From: Thalassospira xiamenensis M-5 = DSM 17429
Lineage (GTDB): Bacteria > Pseudomonadota > Alphaproteobacteria > Rhodospirillales > Thalassospiraceae
Reading direction: 5' to 3'
DNA: 64,000 nucleotides
Assembly: GCF_000300235.2 (NCBI RefSeq)
Contig: NZ_CP004388.1
Span: 3,666,001 to 3,730,000 of the forward strand
Every line of letters begins with the position of its first letter. The stretch's first letter is position 1. Of this stretch, positions 19,765 through 29,098 are shown in pieces. Position numbers and translations under genes: made by a program. Under the pieces are notes generated by a model that was not told where the DNA came from, did not search any database, and worked only from the letters and a program-made list of their open reading frames with translations.

Positions 19765-20343
19765 CTAGAAGATATCTTCCAGCCAGCCTTTCTGACGGCG
19801 TTCGATGACCGGTGTTTCACCTTCGGAAACCGACTCACCCAATGCCTGCTGATCGCGGATGCGCTTGGCTTCGGCTTCGGCGTCGACCTGGGTACCAAAT
19901 TGCGGCTTTTCCTGCCAGAAGATCAGCTTGTCGACGACGCTGTCGCTTTCTTCGATAAAGATCGATGTTTCACGATCAACCGTGGTGCGGATTGCCGGAT
20001 CGGCATATTGCGCACCCGACTGCGACAGCAGGGCAACCTGCCCCTGACTGCGATTGCCATCGGTGATATCACGCTTGACCGCGTCCGGGTCTTCACCGGT
20101 CAGGATACGACGCGCCTGATCGGTGGTCGTGCCGGTCTGCGGGCGCGGTGCGCCCGGTTCCGGAACACGCAGCGTGAAATCAGGCGGCAGGCTCAGCGGT
20201 GCACGGGAAACAACCTGAAACTCGTCCGGAGCCGTTTTGTTCAGACCAAACGTTTCACGCGTTGATTCACAACCGGACACGGCAAATGCCAAACCGCCCA
20301 GCAGCGCAACTTTGAAAATCGATGTCGATAGTTTCCGGGCCAT
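19765..20343 (-). CDS. DUF3035 family lipoprotein
   Basis: Probable outer-membrane or periplasmic lipoprotein of unknown role, 192 residues. A signal peptide with lipobox FAVSGC puts the lipidated cysteine near residue 25. The mature part has TAPDEFQVVSRAPLSLPPDF, the conserved core of the DUF3035 family, then a charged helical tail. In alphaproteobacteria this gene typically follows lspA and precedes M16 peptidases, as here. AGAGG in front of the ATG supports the start. Confidence 0.88.
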   Translation of the reverse strand: MARKLSTSIFKVALLGGLAFAVSGCESTRETFGLNKTAPDEFQVVSRAPLSLPPDFTLRVPEPGAPRPQTGTTTDQARRILTGEDPDAVKRDITDGNRSQGQVALLSQSGAQYADPAIRTTVDRETSIFIEESDSVVDKLIFWQEKPQFGTQVDAEAEAKRIRDQQALGESVSEGETPVIERRQKGWLEDIF

Positions 20344-20393
20344 TGATGCCTCTTTACCACTCAGTCTCCGGCACGCAAATGCCGGATCAAAAA

Positions 20394-20867
20394 TTACCTG
20401 GATGATTTTTTACCGCCAAACAGGGAATCGATCAACAAAAGGACTGCACCAATCGTAATTGCGCTGTCCGCAATGTTGAAAACCGGCCAATGATAGCCTG
20501 CAACATGCATATCGATAAAGTCGGTTACCGCCCCGTGACGCAACCGGTCAACAAGGTTGCCAACCGCCCCGCCAACCACAAGCGCCAGCGCAATGCCCAA
20601 CAACCGGTCGCGCGTCCGCCACATCCAGATCAGGAAGCCGACGGTAATTGCCGCCGTCGCCAAAATCATGACCCACGGCGCCTGCCCCTGGAACAGGCCG
20701 AATGAAACGCCACTGTTCCATGCCAGCAGGAAATTCATGAACGGCGTGACTTCGATCACGCGATGCGGGTTTGACAATCCGTCAATCGCCAGCTGCTTGG
20801 TCCACTGATCGACGGCAAAGACAACCGCAATAATGACCAGCCCAAAGACAAAGGCACGATGTTTCAT
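20394..20867 (-). CDS. lspA: lipoprotein signal peptidase (signal peptidase II)
   Basis: Inner-membrane aspartyl protease that removes signal peptides from prolipoproteins, 157 residues. Four hydrophobic segments are present. The catalytic aspartates are in GGAVGNLVDRLRHGAVTDF and FNIADSAI. VTPFMNFLLAWNSGVSFG is the conserved periplasmic segment. ATG 20867 is preferred; in-frame GTG and TTG codons lie six and three bases upstream. Directly followed by a lipoprotein that would be a substrate. Confidence 0.96.
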   Translation of the reverse strand: MKHRAFVFGLVIIAVVFAVDQWTKQLAIDGLSNPHRVIEVTPFMNFLLAWNSGVSFGLFQGQAPWVMILATAAITVGFLIWMWRTRDRLLGIALALVVGGAVGNLVDRLRHGAVTDFIDMHVAGYHWPVFNIADSAITIGAVLLLIDSLFGGKKSSR

Positions 20868-20936
20868 CAACACTCTTTCTGTCTTGCCTGAACACGGTCT
20901 TCCGAATGGACAGACCAGAACCGGAAACGGGCCGCC

Positions 20937-23777
20937 TTATTGGGCGGCCTCGATCCCCATTTCATCAACGGCATCAGCACAGCGCAGGCACACGGTTTTG
21001 TGCACCGGGTGGCTGCCGACTTCGGGCAATGTCTGCCAGCAACGCTCGCATTTCTCGCCCTCGGCCAATGCCGGAACCACACCAACGCCTGCGACTTCCT
21101 CGAGGGTATAGGCCCCTTCGGGCGCACCGCCGGTGATCAGTTCGACATCAGATGTGATGGCGATTTCGGCAAGATTAAGGCCGTTAAGCGCTTCGACATA
21201 TTCCGTCGTCGCATAGACCTTTGGCGCGGCATCAAGGCTGGCGCCAATGCGTTTTTCCGCACGTTCAAGTTCCAGCGCACCAGTCACGACACGGCGCAGT
21301 TTGCGGATTTTTTCCCACTTGGCAGCCAGTGCCTCGTTCTTCCAGCCATCCGAAACCGTGTTGAAGGTTTCCGAATGAACCGAACTGTCGGCACCATAGC
21401 GCGCGCGCCATGCCTCGTCGGCGGTAAAGCACAGAACCGGTGCCAGCCAGCGCACCAGACTGTCAAACACGCGGTCCATAACGGTACGCGCCGCACGGCG
21501 TTTGGCACTGCTTGGCGCGTCGCAATAAAGCGCGTCCTTGCGGATATCGAGGTAAAACGCCGACATATCAAGCGCACAGAAGTTATGCAGTTCGATAAAC
21601 AGCGTATGGAAATCGAAATCCGCCGTCGTCTTGCGCACCAGATCGTCCAGCTTGCTCAGACGATGCAGGACCCAGCGTTCCAGTTCCGGCAATTCGTTAT
21701 CCGCGACCTTTTCCGCCTCGGTAAAGCCGTCAAGATTGCCCAGCAGGAAACGCAGCGTATTACGCAGGCGGCGATAGATGTCCGAATGACGTTCGATGAT
21801 CTCGTGGCTGATGCGCAGGTCATCGTGATAGTCGGAACTGACCACCCAAAGACGCAGGATATCCGCACCAAGCTTGTTGATGATGTCCTGGGGCGCGATG
21901 ACGTTGCCAAGCGACTTGGACATCTTGCGGCCTTCGCCGTCCAGAACGAAACCGTGCGTCAGAACCGCGTCATACGGCGCACGACCGCGGGTACCGCACG
22001 ATTCGAGCAAAGAGCTATGGAACCAGCCGCGATGCTGATCCGATCCTTCAAGATAAAGATCAGCCGGCCATTTCAGGTCCTGACGTTCTTCCAGCACGAA
22101 GGCATGGGTCGAACCGGAATCAAACCAGACGTCAAGAACGTCGGTGACCTGTTCGAAATCCTTGGCATCATATTTGTCGCCCAGGAAATATTGCGCATCG
22201 CGGGTGAACCATGCATCGGCACCTTCTTCGCAGAAGGCGTCGTAAACACGGTTCAGCACGTCCTGATCGCGCAGCGGTTCACGGGTGTTTTTATTGATGA
22301 ACACCGTGATCGGCACACCCCAGGCACGCTGGCGCGAAACGCACCAGTCCGGGCGGTTGGCAATCATCGAATGCAGACGGTTACGCCCGCCTTCCGGCAC
22401 AAAGCGGGTTTCATCAATTGCTTTAAGTGCCTTCTCGCGCAGGTCATTATCCTTCATGGAAATGAACCATTGCGGTGTGGTGCGATAGATAATCGGGGCC
22501 TTGGATCGCCAGGAGCACGGATAGGAGTGCTTCAGACGCCCGCGCGACAGCAACGCGCCAACCTCGACCAGCTTGGCAATGACCGCTTCGTTGGCATCGG
22601 CTTCCTTGCCGTTTTCATCATAGATGCGTTTGCCGGCAAACAGCGGCACGGTCGGGTAATAAGCCCCTTCACCATCCACCATTTCCGGGATTTCAAGACC
22701 GTATTTCAGACCGGTTTGGTAATCGTCCGGGCCGTGCGTCGGCGCAGTATGGACAAAGCCGGTACCGGTATCGGTCGTGACATAATCCGCCGCCAGAAGC
22801 GGCACGTCAAATTCATAACCCTGCCCACGGAACGGATGGGCAGCAATGGTGCCTTCAAGGTCGGCCCCCTTGAAGCTACCAACGACCTTGTGCCCGGTGA
22901 TGCGACCGTTTTTGCAAACGTCTTCGACCAGATCGGCACAGATCGCCATTTTCTCGCCGACCTTGGCCCAGGCGTCTTCGGCGGTTTCGGTCACTTCAAT
23001 CACGACATAGTCGATCTCCGCCCCGTACGAAATCGCGCGGTTGCCCGGAATGGTCCAGGGGGTCGTCGTCCAGATCAGGATCGTCGCATCGGAAAGGGCT
23101 TCGACCTTGGATGAAACAACCGGGAACCGGACATGGATCGTTTTGCTGGTGTGGTCGTGATATTCGACCTCGGCCTCGGCCAGGGCGGTTTTTTCAACCA
23201 CCGACCACATGACCGGCTTCGAGCCCATATAGAGCGAGCCGTTCATAAGGAACTTGCCAAGCTCGCGGGCAATCGATGCCTCGGCCTTGTAATCCATGGT
23301 GACATAGGGATTGTCCCAGTCGCCCATCACGCCAAGCCGCTTGAATTCCTCGCGCTGGATATCAAGCCATTTCTGGGCGAACTCGCGGCATTCCTTGCGG
23401 AATTCGGCAATCGGCACGTCGTCCTTGTTCTTGCCTTTGGCACGGTATTGTTCTTCGATCTTCCATTCGATCGGAAGCCCGTGGCAATCCCAGCCCGGAA
23501 CATAAACCGCGTTCTTGCCCAGCATCTGCTGCGAACGGGTGATCACGTCTTTCAGGATTTTGTTGAGTGCATGACCAATATGCAGATGGCCATTGGCATA
23601 GGGCGGGCCATCATGCAGGACAAACATTTCACGATCCGCCGAAATACCGCGAATTTTGCCATAGAGGTCCTCTTTCGCCCACTGTTCCAGCAGGGTCGGC
23701 TCCATCTTTGGCAAACCCGCCCGCATCGGAAAATCGGTCTTGGGCAGGATAACGGTCTTTTTGTATTCGACACTCAT
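20937..23777 (-). CDS. ileS: isoleucyl-tRNA synthetase
   Basis: Class I aminoacyl-tRNA synthetase, 946 residues. The HIGH motif lies in PYANGHLHIGHALNK, the KMSKS motif in GRKMSKSLGN, the CP1 editing domain lies between them (TTPWTIPGNRAIS), and a C-terminal zinc site has CERCWQ and CLRCADAV. ATG 23777 (MSVEYKKTVILPKTDFPMR) is chosen over a frame reaching 23912, because it matches the usual IleS N-terminus and has AGGA upstream. Downstream of ribF in the standard ribF-ileS-lspA order. Confidence 0.98.
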   Translation of the reverse strand: MSVEYKKTVILPKTDFPMRAGLPKMEPTLLEQWAKEDLYGKIRGISADREMFVLHDGPPYANGHLHIGHALNKILKDVITRSQQMLGKNAVYVPGWDCHGLPIEWKIEEQYRAKGKNKDDVPIAEFRKECREFAQKWLDIQREEFKRLGVMGDWDNPYVTMDYKAEASIARELGKFLMNGSLYMGSKPVMWSVVEKTALAEAEVEYHDHTSKTIHVRFPVVSSKVEALSDATILIWTTTPWTIPGNRAISYGAEIDYVVIEVTETAEDAWAKVGEKMAICADLVEDVCKNGRITGHKVVGSFKGADLEGTIAAHPFRGQGYEFDVPLLAADYVTTDTGTGFVHTAPTHGPDDYQTGLKYGLEIPEMVDGEGAYYPTVPLFAGKRIYDENGKEADANEAVIAKLVEVGALLSRGRLKHSYPCSWRSKAPIIYRTTPQWFISMKDNDLREKALKAIDETRFVPEGGRNRLHSMIANRPDWCVSRQRAWGVPITVFINKNTREPLRDQDVLNRVYDAFCEEGADAWFTRDAQYFLGDKYDAKDFEQVTDVLDVWFDSGSTHAFVLEERQDLKWPADLYLEGSDQHRGWFHSSLLESCGTRGRAPYDAVLTHGFVLDGEGRKMSKSLGNVIAPQDIINKLGADILRLWVVSSDYHDDLRISHEIIERHSDIYRRLRNTLRFLLGNLDGFTEAEKVADNELPELERWVLHRLSKLDDLVRKTTADFDFHTLFIELHNFCALDMSAFYLDIRKDALYCDAPSSAKRRAARTVMDRVFDSLVRWLAPVLCFTADEAWRARYGADSSVHSETFNTVSDGWKNEALAAKWEKIRKLRRVVTGALELERAEKRIGASLDAAPKVYATTEYVEALNGLNLAEIAITSDVELITGGAPEGAYTLEEVAGVGVVPALAEGEKCERCWQTLPEVGSHPVHKTVCLRCADAVDEMGIEAAQ

Positions 23778-23880
23778 CGTGACGGTCCTGTCGTCTTTAA
23801 ACAAATTACAAGGGCGAACCCCCGGTGATACTGGCTGCCCCCGTAAAGGCGCGCGGATCATAACGGGTTCGTCGACAAAT

Positions 23881-24837
23881 TCAAATCTTGCCGAGAATCT
23901 CTTTGGCGGCAATCACATCCGCGGCGATCTGGGCTTTCAGTGCATCAAGCCCGTCGAACTTCTGTTCGCCCCGGATAAAGCCGTGCAAACGCACGCGAAC
24001 GCGACGGCCATAGATGTCCTGATCGAAATCGAACAGGTGGGCTTCAAGCCCGGCATCCGCATCCCCGCCAAAGCTGGGGCGAACACCAATATTTGCGACT
24101 CCGTCGATCCAGCGTTCAACGGTTTCGTCATTTGCGTCCGATATCAGGCCAAGCTGAACGGCATAAACACCAAATTTCGGACGCAGATGATTGCCAAGTG
24201 CAACATTGGCGGTCGGGAAACCAATCGTCCGGCCGCGCTGATCGCCCTTGATCACCACACCGGCTACTTCCCACGGGCGCCCCAGCAAATGGGTCGCATC
24301 CTGCGGGCGGCCATCGCGCAGCGCCTGTCGGATCGCGGTCGAGGAATAGATGATCCCGTTATCATGCGTCACCGCCTCAATCGCCATCACGCCAAAACCC
24401 GATTTTTCGCCAATTTCGCGCAGCAGATCGACATTGCCTGCCCGGCCCTTGCCAAAGCAGAAATCCCAGCCAACGACAACATGGCGCACACCAAGCCCGT
24501 TCACCAGAATGCGCTCGATGAATTCTTCGGCGCTCATGGCAGCAAAATCGCGGTCAAAGCGGGCTTCGAAAAACAGCTCAATATCCAGATCAGACGCCGC
24601 CGTAATCCTGTCATCAGCCGATGTCAGGCGGAATTCCGGTTCGCCCGCCCGGAACAGCATCCGGGGATGGGGCTCAAACGTAAGGATCCCCAGCGGCGCA
24701 TCCAGATCGCGGGCGATTTCGCGCGCATGATCAAGCAATGTCTGATGGCCTAGGTGAAGGCCGTCAAAATTACCAATCGCAACGACCGCACCGCGTGCGT
24801 CATCTGTCAGATTGTCAAAAGATCGAAAAACGCGCAT
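23881..24837 (-). CDS. ribF: bifunctional riboflavin kinase/FAD synthetase
   Basis: Converts riboflavin to FMN and FMN to FAD, 318 residues. The N-terminal nucleotidyltransferase domain has VVAIGNFDGLHLGHQTLL with the GNFDGxHxGH motif, and VVGWDFCFGKGRAG. The C-terminal flavokinase domain has GRTIGFPTANV and RPSFGGD, ending with ADVIAAKEIL. ATG 24837 (MRVFRSFDNL) gives a family-typical length; the frame stays open to 24885, with further ATG codons lacking ribosome-binding sites. Confidence 0.96.
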   Translation of the reverse strand: MRVFRSFDNLTDDARGAVVAIGNFDGLHLGHQTLLDHAREIARDLDAPLGILTFEPHPRMLFRAGEPEFRLTSADDRITAASDLDIELFFEARFDRDFAAMSAEEFIERILVNGLGVRHVVVGWDFCFGKGRAGNVDLLREIGEKSGFGVMAIEAVTHDNGIIYSSTAIRQALRDGRPQDATHLLGRPWEVAGVVIKGDQRGRTIGFPTANVALGNHLRPKFGVYAVQLGLISDANDETVERWIDGVANIGVRPSFGGDADAGLEAHLFDFDQDIYGRRVRVRLHGFIRGEQKFDGLDALKAQIAADVIAAKEILGKI

Positions 24838-24957
24838 CCGCGCCGGTCTCTCTTTTTTGCTCGTCATCATGCCGGCAGATCGCATATCCGCACGGTCCAG
24901 CGGGCAGCTATAAAGCGCGCAAGCCCGAAGCGTAAAGACTTTTCCGACAAAAGATGC

Positions 24958-25386
24958 TTATTGGCGTGACGGCACCATCACCATCGCCTCGCCCGCAATC
25001 ACGCATTTATCACCGACATAACAATTGGTTTCCAGAACCACACGGCGCTTGGGCGCGATGATTTCGCGCACCGTGACCTTTGCGGTAACGGTATCGCCAA
25101 TGCGGACCGGTGCCTTGAACTGCAAATTCTGCGACAGGTAAATCGTGCCCGGCCCCGGAAGACGCGTGCCCAGAACGGTTGAAATGAAACCGGCCGACAG
25201 CATGCCGTGCGCAATGCGGCCTTCAAACATCGTGGTTTCGGCAAATTCCTGATTAAGATGAACCGGATTTGTATCGCCGGACAATCCGGCAAACATCACG
25301 ATATCGGTTTCCGTCACGGTTTTGGCGTAACTTCCGACCATGCCGATCTCGATATCTTCAAGATAAAGCCCTTCCAGTCCGTTCAT
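24958..25386 (-). CDS. MaoC-like (R)-enoyl-CoA hydratase
   Basis: Single hot-dog-fold hydratase, 142 residues, of the PhaJ/(R)-specific enoyl-CoA hydratase type. The hydratase motif is FAGLSGDTNPVHLNQEFA, with Asp and His spaced as in the D-x4-H dyad, followed by GRIAHGMLSAGFIS. It may feed (R)-3-hydroxyacyl-CoA into polyhydroxyalkanoate synthesis or act on other acyl-CoAs; the neighbours do not decide this. ATG 25386 has AGGA ten bases upstream, while the ATG at 25395 is too close to it. Confidence 0.88.
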   Translation of the reverse strand: MNGLEGLYLEDIEIGMVGSYAKTVTETDIVMFAGLSGDTNPVHLNQEFAETTMFEGRIAHGMLSAGFISTVLGTRLPGPGTIYLSQNLQFKAPVRIGDTVTAKVTVREIIAPKRRVVLETNCYVGDKCVIAGEAMVMVPSRQ

Positions 25387-25628
25387 CTCTCTCATTTCCT
25401 GACTTTCCTTGCCTGTTTCTGATCGCCGCGCCTGACTTGTGATTTATTTTTGCGCCGCAGCATTCGCAATATTATTTCGTGTTTTCTTTTTTCGGCAATG
25501 GATAATTGGTTGAACAGGGTAATTTAACCGGCTTGCCATATCGGCTATGCCTGCCCAAATGGGAACTTCCGTCACGCCCCGTCACGGTGCAAACTGCCTC
25601 TCAGAACAACAAATTGCGGAAAACGTCC

Positions 25629-26420
25629 ATGAATGCGACCACTGCTGACATCTATGAAATCGCCATGGGCCGATGGAGCCGCCGCCTGTCGCGCAGCTTC
25701 CTTGATTTCGTTGCCGCCCCATCCTGCGGTGCGCTGATTGATGTCGGTTGCGGTACCGGGAGCCTCACACTTGCCGCCGCCACGCGCTATCCCAAGGCCC
25801 GGATTGTCGGGGTGGACCTGATCCCCGACTACCTGTCCGAAGCCCTTCTCAGTGCTGCCGAAAATGTCAGCTTTGAAACCGGCGACGCCAGCAACCTGCC
25901 CTTTGCCGATGACAGTTTCGACACCGCCTTTTCGCAATTGCTGTTAAACGATCTGGATGGTCCGGCGGGTGCTGTTTCGGAAATGGTCCGGGTCACGAAA
26001 CCGGGCGGGCGGATTGCGGCAAGTGTCTGGGACCGTGCCGGGGGATTATCCTTTATCCGGCTGTTTCTGGATGCTGCCGCGGTTGTCGCCTATCCATCAG
26101 GCGATGAATTGCGCAGCAGGATTTTTGATATCCCCTATCAAAGCGAAGACGCGCTTTTTGATCTTTGGTCCGATGCGGGTTTGGGCGATGTTGATACCGC
26201 GACCCTGTCGATCCGCATGGATTTTCTCGATTTCGAAGATTACTGGCAGTCGCTTCTGGGGGCACACAGCCTGATCCGCGATTTCTTTAACGATCTTGAT
26301 CCGGAACTGGCCCACCAACTGCGCACCGCCACCGAAAGGTCCTATCTGGGGGGCAAGGATGATGGCCGCCGGTCGCTGGTGGCATCCGCCATGGTCGTAC
26401 GCGGGATCGTCGGGGAATAA
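25629..26420 (+). CDS. class I SAM-dependent methyltransferase
   Basis: Cytoplasmic methyltransferase of unknown substrate, 263 residues. Motif I is LIDVGCGTGSLTLAAA, then IVGVDLIPDYL, motif II region LLNDLDGPAGAVSEMVRV, and motif III VTKPGGRIAASVWD. The MGRWSRRLSRSFLDF N-terminus is common in UbiE/Methyltransf_11 family small-molecule methyltransferases. ATG 25629 matches this N-terminus; the frame is open upstream to 25506. Convergent with the sterol-desaturase-like gene, 12 bases apart. Confidence 0.85.
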   Translation: MNATTADIYEIAMGRWSRRLSRSFLDFVAAPSCGALIDVGCGTGSLTLAAATRYPKARIVGVDLIPDYLSEALLSAAENVSFETGDASNLPFADDSFDTAFSQLLLNDLDGPAGAVSEMVRVTKPGGRIAASVWDRAGGLSFIRLFLDAAAVVAYPSGDELRSRIFDIPYQSEDALFDLWSDAGLGDVDTATLSIRMDFLDFEDYWQSLLGAHSLIRDFFNDLDPELAHQLRTATERSYLGGKDDGRRSLVASAMVVRGIVGE

Positions 26421-26432
26421 GCGGCGATCCCA

Positions 26433-27239
26433 TCAAGAACGGCGAAATGGCATCCACAACACCGCCCAAAGGCTTTGGCTGCGTTTGTCGCGAAAATCTT
26501 CAAGTCCGATCTGCATGTCATGATCATTGGTTTGCGTGTGATCGACATAGCTGGCAAACAGCCGGTCCCACACCGACAGGATATTTCCGTAATTGCTGTT
26601 GGTTTCACGCATCAGGCTGGAATGATGGACCCGGTGCATATCGGGCGTCACAATCAATCGGCGCAATACCCGGTCAAACCCGCCCGGCAAATGAACATTA
26701 CCATGATTAAACAGCGCAAAACCGCTTAGCATGCTTTCATAAATCACCACCGCCCACGGATCGGCCCCCAGCACGATCACAAAGGTCGATTTGTAAATTG
26801 CTGACGCGACGATTTCGAACGGATGAAACCGAACGGCGGTCGAGACATCAAATTCGATATCGCAATGATGCACCCGATGAAACCGCCAGAAAACCGGTAT
26901 GATATGGGTCAGGCGATGCTGCCAGTAAACCGCACAATCCAGAACGACAATCGCGATCAAACCGCCAAGCCACTCCGGAAGCCCGATCAATGCTTTGGCC
27001 TGATTGATCACGCCCCAGCCATGCTGACCTGCCAGAATGGCGGCCGCAATCATCGCCGCACCAACGGTAAACCGGCTAAGCGCGGCCCCCATCAGCAACA
27101 AACCGAAATTGGTCAGCCACCGCCCCGGATGGCGAAGCCCGCCCGCCGGACGATAGGGGGCAAATGCCTCCCACATTGTCATAACGACAAGGATGGCGGC
27201 AAAGATGCCCAATCTTAAAAACCCTGCCTGTTGATCCAT
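26433..27239 (-). CDS. sterol desaturase/fatty acid hydroxylase family protein
   Basis: Membrane di-iron oxygenase, 268 residues with about four or five hydrophobic segments. The eight-histidine pattern is visible: HRLTHIIP, HRVHHCD, HGNVH and HRVHHSS. The family hydroxylates or desaturates lipids or sterol-like substrates; the actual substrate is unknown. ATG 27239 (MDQQAGFLRLG) is preceded by AGGAA with good spacing, while the longer frame from 27419 crosses the promoter region and overlaps the M23 gene frame. Confidence 0.9.
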   Translation of the reverse strand: MDQQAGFLRLGIFAAILVVMTMWEAFAPYRPAGGLRHPGRWLTNFGLLLMGAALSRFTVGAAMIAAAILAGQHGWGVINQAKALIGLPEWLGGLIAIVVLDCAVYWQHRLTHIIPVFWRFHRVHHCDIEFDVSTAVRFHPFEIVASAIYKSTFVIVLGADPWAVVIYESMLSGFALFNHGNVHLPGGFDRVLRRLIVTPDMHRVHHSSLMRETNSNYGNILSVWDRLFASYVDHTQTNDHDMQIGLEDFRDKRSQSLWAVLWMPFRRS

Positions 27240-27434
27240 CTTGTTCCTGCCAAACACCACGCACTGCAACGACGACTGTGTCTTTATGGTCATAGTCGAT
27301 GATATTGAAACAATACAGTACCTTGCCCATCGCAAGTCCATCACCATTATGTTAGATGAAGGATGTGTGACGAAGCAGTCCTGCCAAAAACCGTTTCTGA
27401 ACCGGTTGTCGCGGGGCACCGGCAGGAGGATTTG

Positions 27435-28463
27435 ATGGGTCAGGCGACAGGACGTATTGCGGCAATGCTATTCGGGGTTCTGATCCTCGTGCCGTTCGCG
27501 ACCATCGCCCGCGCTGATGGCCCGCCTTTTGACCTGCCGGTCGATTGCCTTTATGGCCAGTGCGATGTGGTTCATTATGTCGATCACGATCCCGGCCCTG
27601 AAATCCGTGATTTTGCCTGTGGCACCACCACCTATGAAGGCCATCGCGGAACCGATTTTTCCATTCCTGACGAAGCCACCATGATTGGCGGGGTCGAGGT
27701 CAATGCAGTTGCCGCCGGAACCGTGATCGCCACCCGCGACGGGGTTGAGGATATCGACGCCGGCCGTCTGGTCGGGGATGCGCTTAAGGGGATCGAATGC
27801 GGCAATGGCATTCTGATCAACCATGATGACGGCTGGCAAAGCCAGTATTGCCATCTGCGCCGCGGATCGCTGGCGGTGAAAAAAGGTGATACGGTCGAAC
27901 GCGGTCAGACAATCGGACTGATCGGCATGTCCGGTCAGGCCACCTTCCCGCATCTTCATTTCAACCTGCGCAAGGATAACCAGCTGGTCGATCCGTTCAG
28001 CGGTACTCCGATGGGTGCCGTCACCCCGCAGGATTGCAATGCCAGTAACGCCGTTCTTTGGACCGAGGCCGCCAAGGAACAGATGTCCTATCGCGCCATA
28101 ACGCTTTATGCGTCGGGATTTTCGTCGGCCAAACCCAATGCCACCGACATTAAACGCGGCTATGGCAAAAGCAGCGAACTCCCCGCCTCAAGCCCCGGCC
28201 TGTTTTTCTGGGCTTATCTGATTGGTGCCAGCAACGGCGATATCATCCGATTAAGCATGGATGGCCCGAACGGCATTGGCGGACACCGCGATTTCACCAT
28301 AAATGTCGAAAACGATAACGGCCCGCGCGCCAAGTGGTTTTACGTCAATATCAACCGCCCCGGTGATCGCTGGCCCGCAGGGGCCTATCGCGGTGAAGTC
28401 ACCTTTACCCGCCCCGGCCAACCACCCAGGGAAATCGGCATCACCGAGCTTGCCATTCGCTGA
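27435..28463 (+). CDS. secreted M23 family peptidase (LytM domain)
   Basis: Exported peptidoglycan endopeptidase-like protein, 342 residues. A signal peptide spans ~1-28 (AAMLFGVLILVPFATIARA). The M23 domain occupies ~55-200, with zinc ligands in GHRGTDFSI (His, Asp) and FPHLHFNL (His-x-His). Two cysteine-containing segments (DCLYGQCDVVHY, CGTTTYEG) may form disulfides. The C-terminal ~140 residues look like a beta-rich accessory domain (GDRWPAGAYRGEVTF). GGAGG lies five bases before the ATG at 27435. All catalytic ligands are present. Confidence 0.9.
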   Translation: MGQATGRIAAMLFGVLILVPFATIARADGPPFDLPVDCLYGQCDVVHYVDHDPGPEIRDFACGTTTYEGHRGTDFSIPDEATMIGGVEVNAVAAGTVIATRDGVEDIDAGRLVGDALKGIECGNGILINHDDGWQSQYCHLRRGSLAVKKGDTVERGQTIGLIGMSGQATFPHLHFNLRKDNQLVDPFSGTPMGAVTPQDCNASNAVLWTEAAKEQMSYRAITLYASGFSSAKPNATDIKRGYGKSSELPASSPGLFFWAYLIGASNGDIIRLSMDGPNGIGGHRDFTINVENDNGPRAKWFYVNINRPGDRWPAGAYRGEVTFTRPGQPPREIGITELAIR

Positions 28464-28670
28464 CAACGCCGCCGATAACGCTGCGGATAACATGGACATT
28501 GCCGACGGGTATCGCAGCACAGCATGCCAATATCGCGGGAATCGGCAGCAACTGAGCCACGTGCCAATTCCGATTCTCGCGTTTTTCATGCGCCGCACCA
28601 TCAACCTTTGGTTATTTGTGACCAAAACAGGTGCAGAAAAGCTGGCCTTTTCCATCAGGTTGAAAGTTTT

Positions 28671-28700
28671 TTGACGTTTTTATCAGGACAGCACTTGTAT
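28671..28700 (+). promoter_or_regulatory. candidate promoter upstream of the 40-aa ORF
   Basis: TTGACG (28671-28676) and TTGTAT (28695-28700) with an 18-base spacer lie about 80 bases before the small ORF at 28780. The 316-base stretch 28464-28779 otherwise holds no gene I can support. Confidence 0.4.
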
Positions 28701-28779
28701 CGGGACCATATGCCTGCATATATTTCAGTCGTGCACCGTGTGGTGCATTAAAAGATACCTGTCATAAGACGGAGTAAAA

Positions 28780-28902
28780 ATGATGAATAAGCGCAAAGCC
28801 GTTGCTATCGCCATTGCTCGTGAACAGCAGATCGCCCGTTCGATGGAAATCCTGTTTGCTGGCACCATTCTGGCCCTGATTGCATCGCTCCTGATCCTCT
28901 GA
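28780..28902 (+). CDS. small single-helix membrane protein (40 aa)
   Basis: Short ORF not covered by ordinary length thresholds. GGAG lies five bases before the ATG; a second in-frame ATG follows at 28783. The product has a positively charged, helical N-terminus (MMNKRKAVAIAIAREQQIAR) and a C-terminal hydrophobic segment, EILFAGTILALIASLLIL, long enough to span the membrane, ending directly at the stop. The layout suggests a small inner-membrane protein with a cytoplasmic basic N-terminus. An 8-bp hairpin follows at 28932-28959. No homologue is recognised. Confidence 0.6.
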   Translation: MMNKRKAVAIAIAREQQIARSMEILFAGTILALIASLLIL

Positions 28903-28931
28903 TCTTTATCCAAGCGCTTTGTCATTTTACC

Positions 28932-28959
28932 GGTCGTTAGCCAATCGGGGATAACGACC
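28932..28959 (+). other. 8-bp inverted repeat after the 40-aa ORF
   Basis: GGTCGTTA (28932-28939) and TAACGACC (28952-28959) form a perfect stem with a 12-base loop. There is no T-tract on the plus strand, so it is a weak terminator candidate, or an RNA structure between the small ORF and the ACT-domain gene. Confidence 0.4.
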
Positions 28960-29098
28960 CGAAAGCTCAAGAACATCTTCATGAACAACCGCCGCCTTTT
29001 CATCGTTGCCATTACGCGAATTACCAGCCCGGTGGTCTGAGGACCCCGGGACGTGTCTTTTCGCCTACTGGATGCAATGAAAATGTGTGTGCATTGTC

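Noticed and set aside
20940-23114. 724-residue open frame on the plus strand opposite ileS
   Set aside because: Antisense shadow of ileS; composition is arginine and histidine rich as expected from codon complementarity, with no domain.
23778-23912. 45-residue N-terminal extension of IleS
   Set aside because: IleS proteins start at the MSVEYKKT-type sequence, and AGGA sits before that ATG. The extension has no support.
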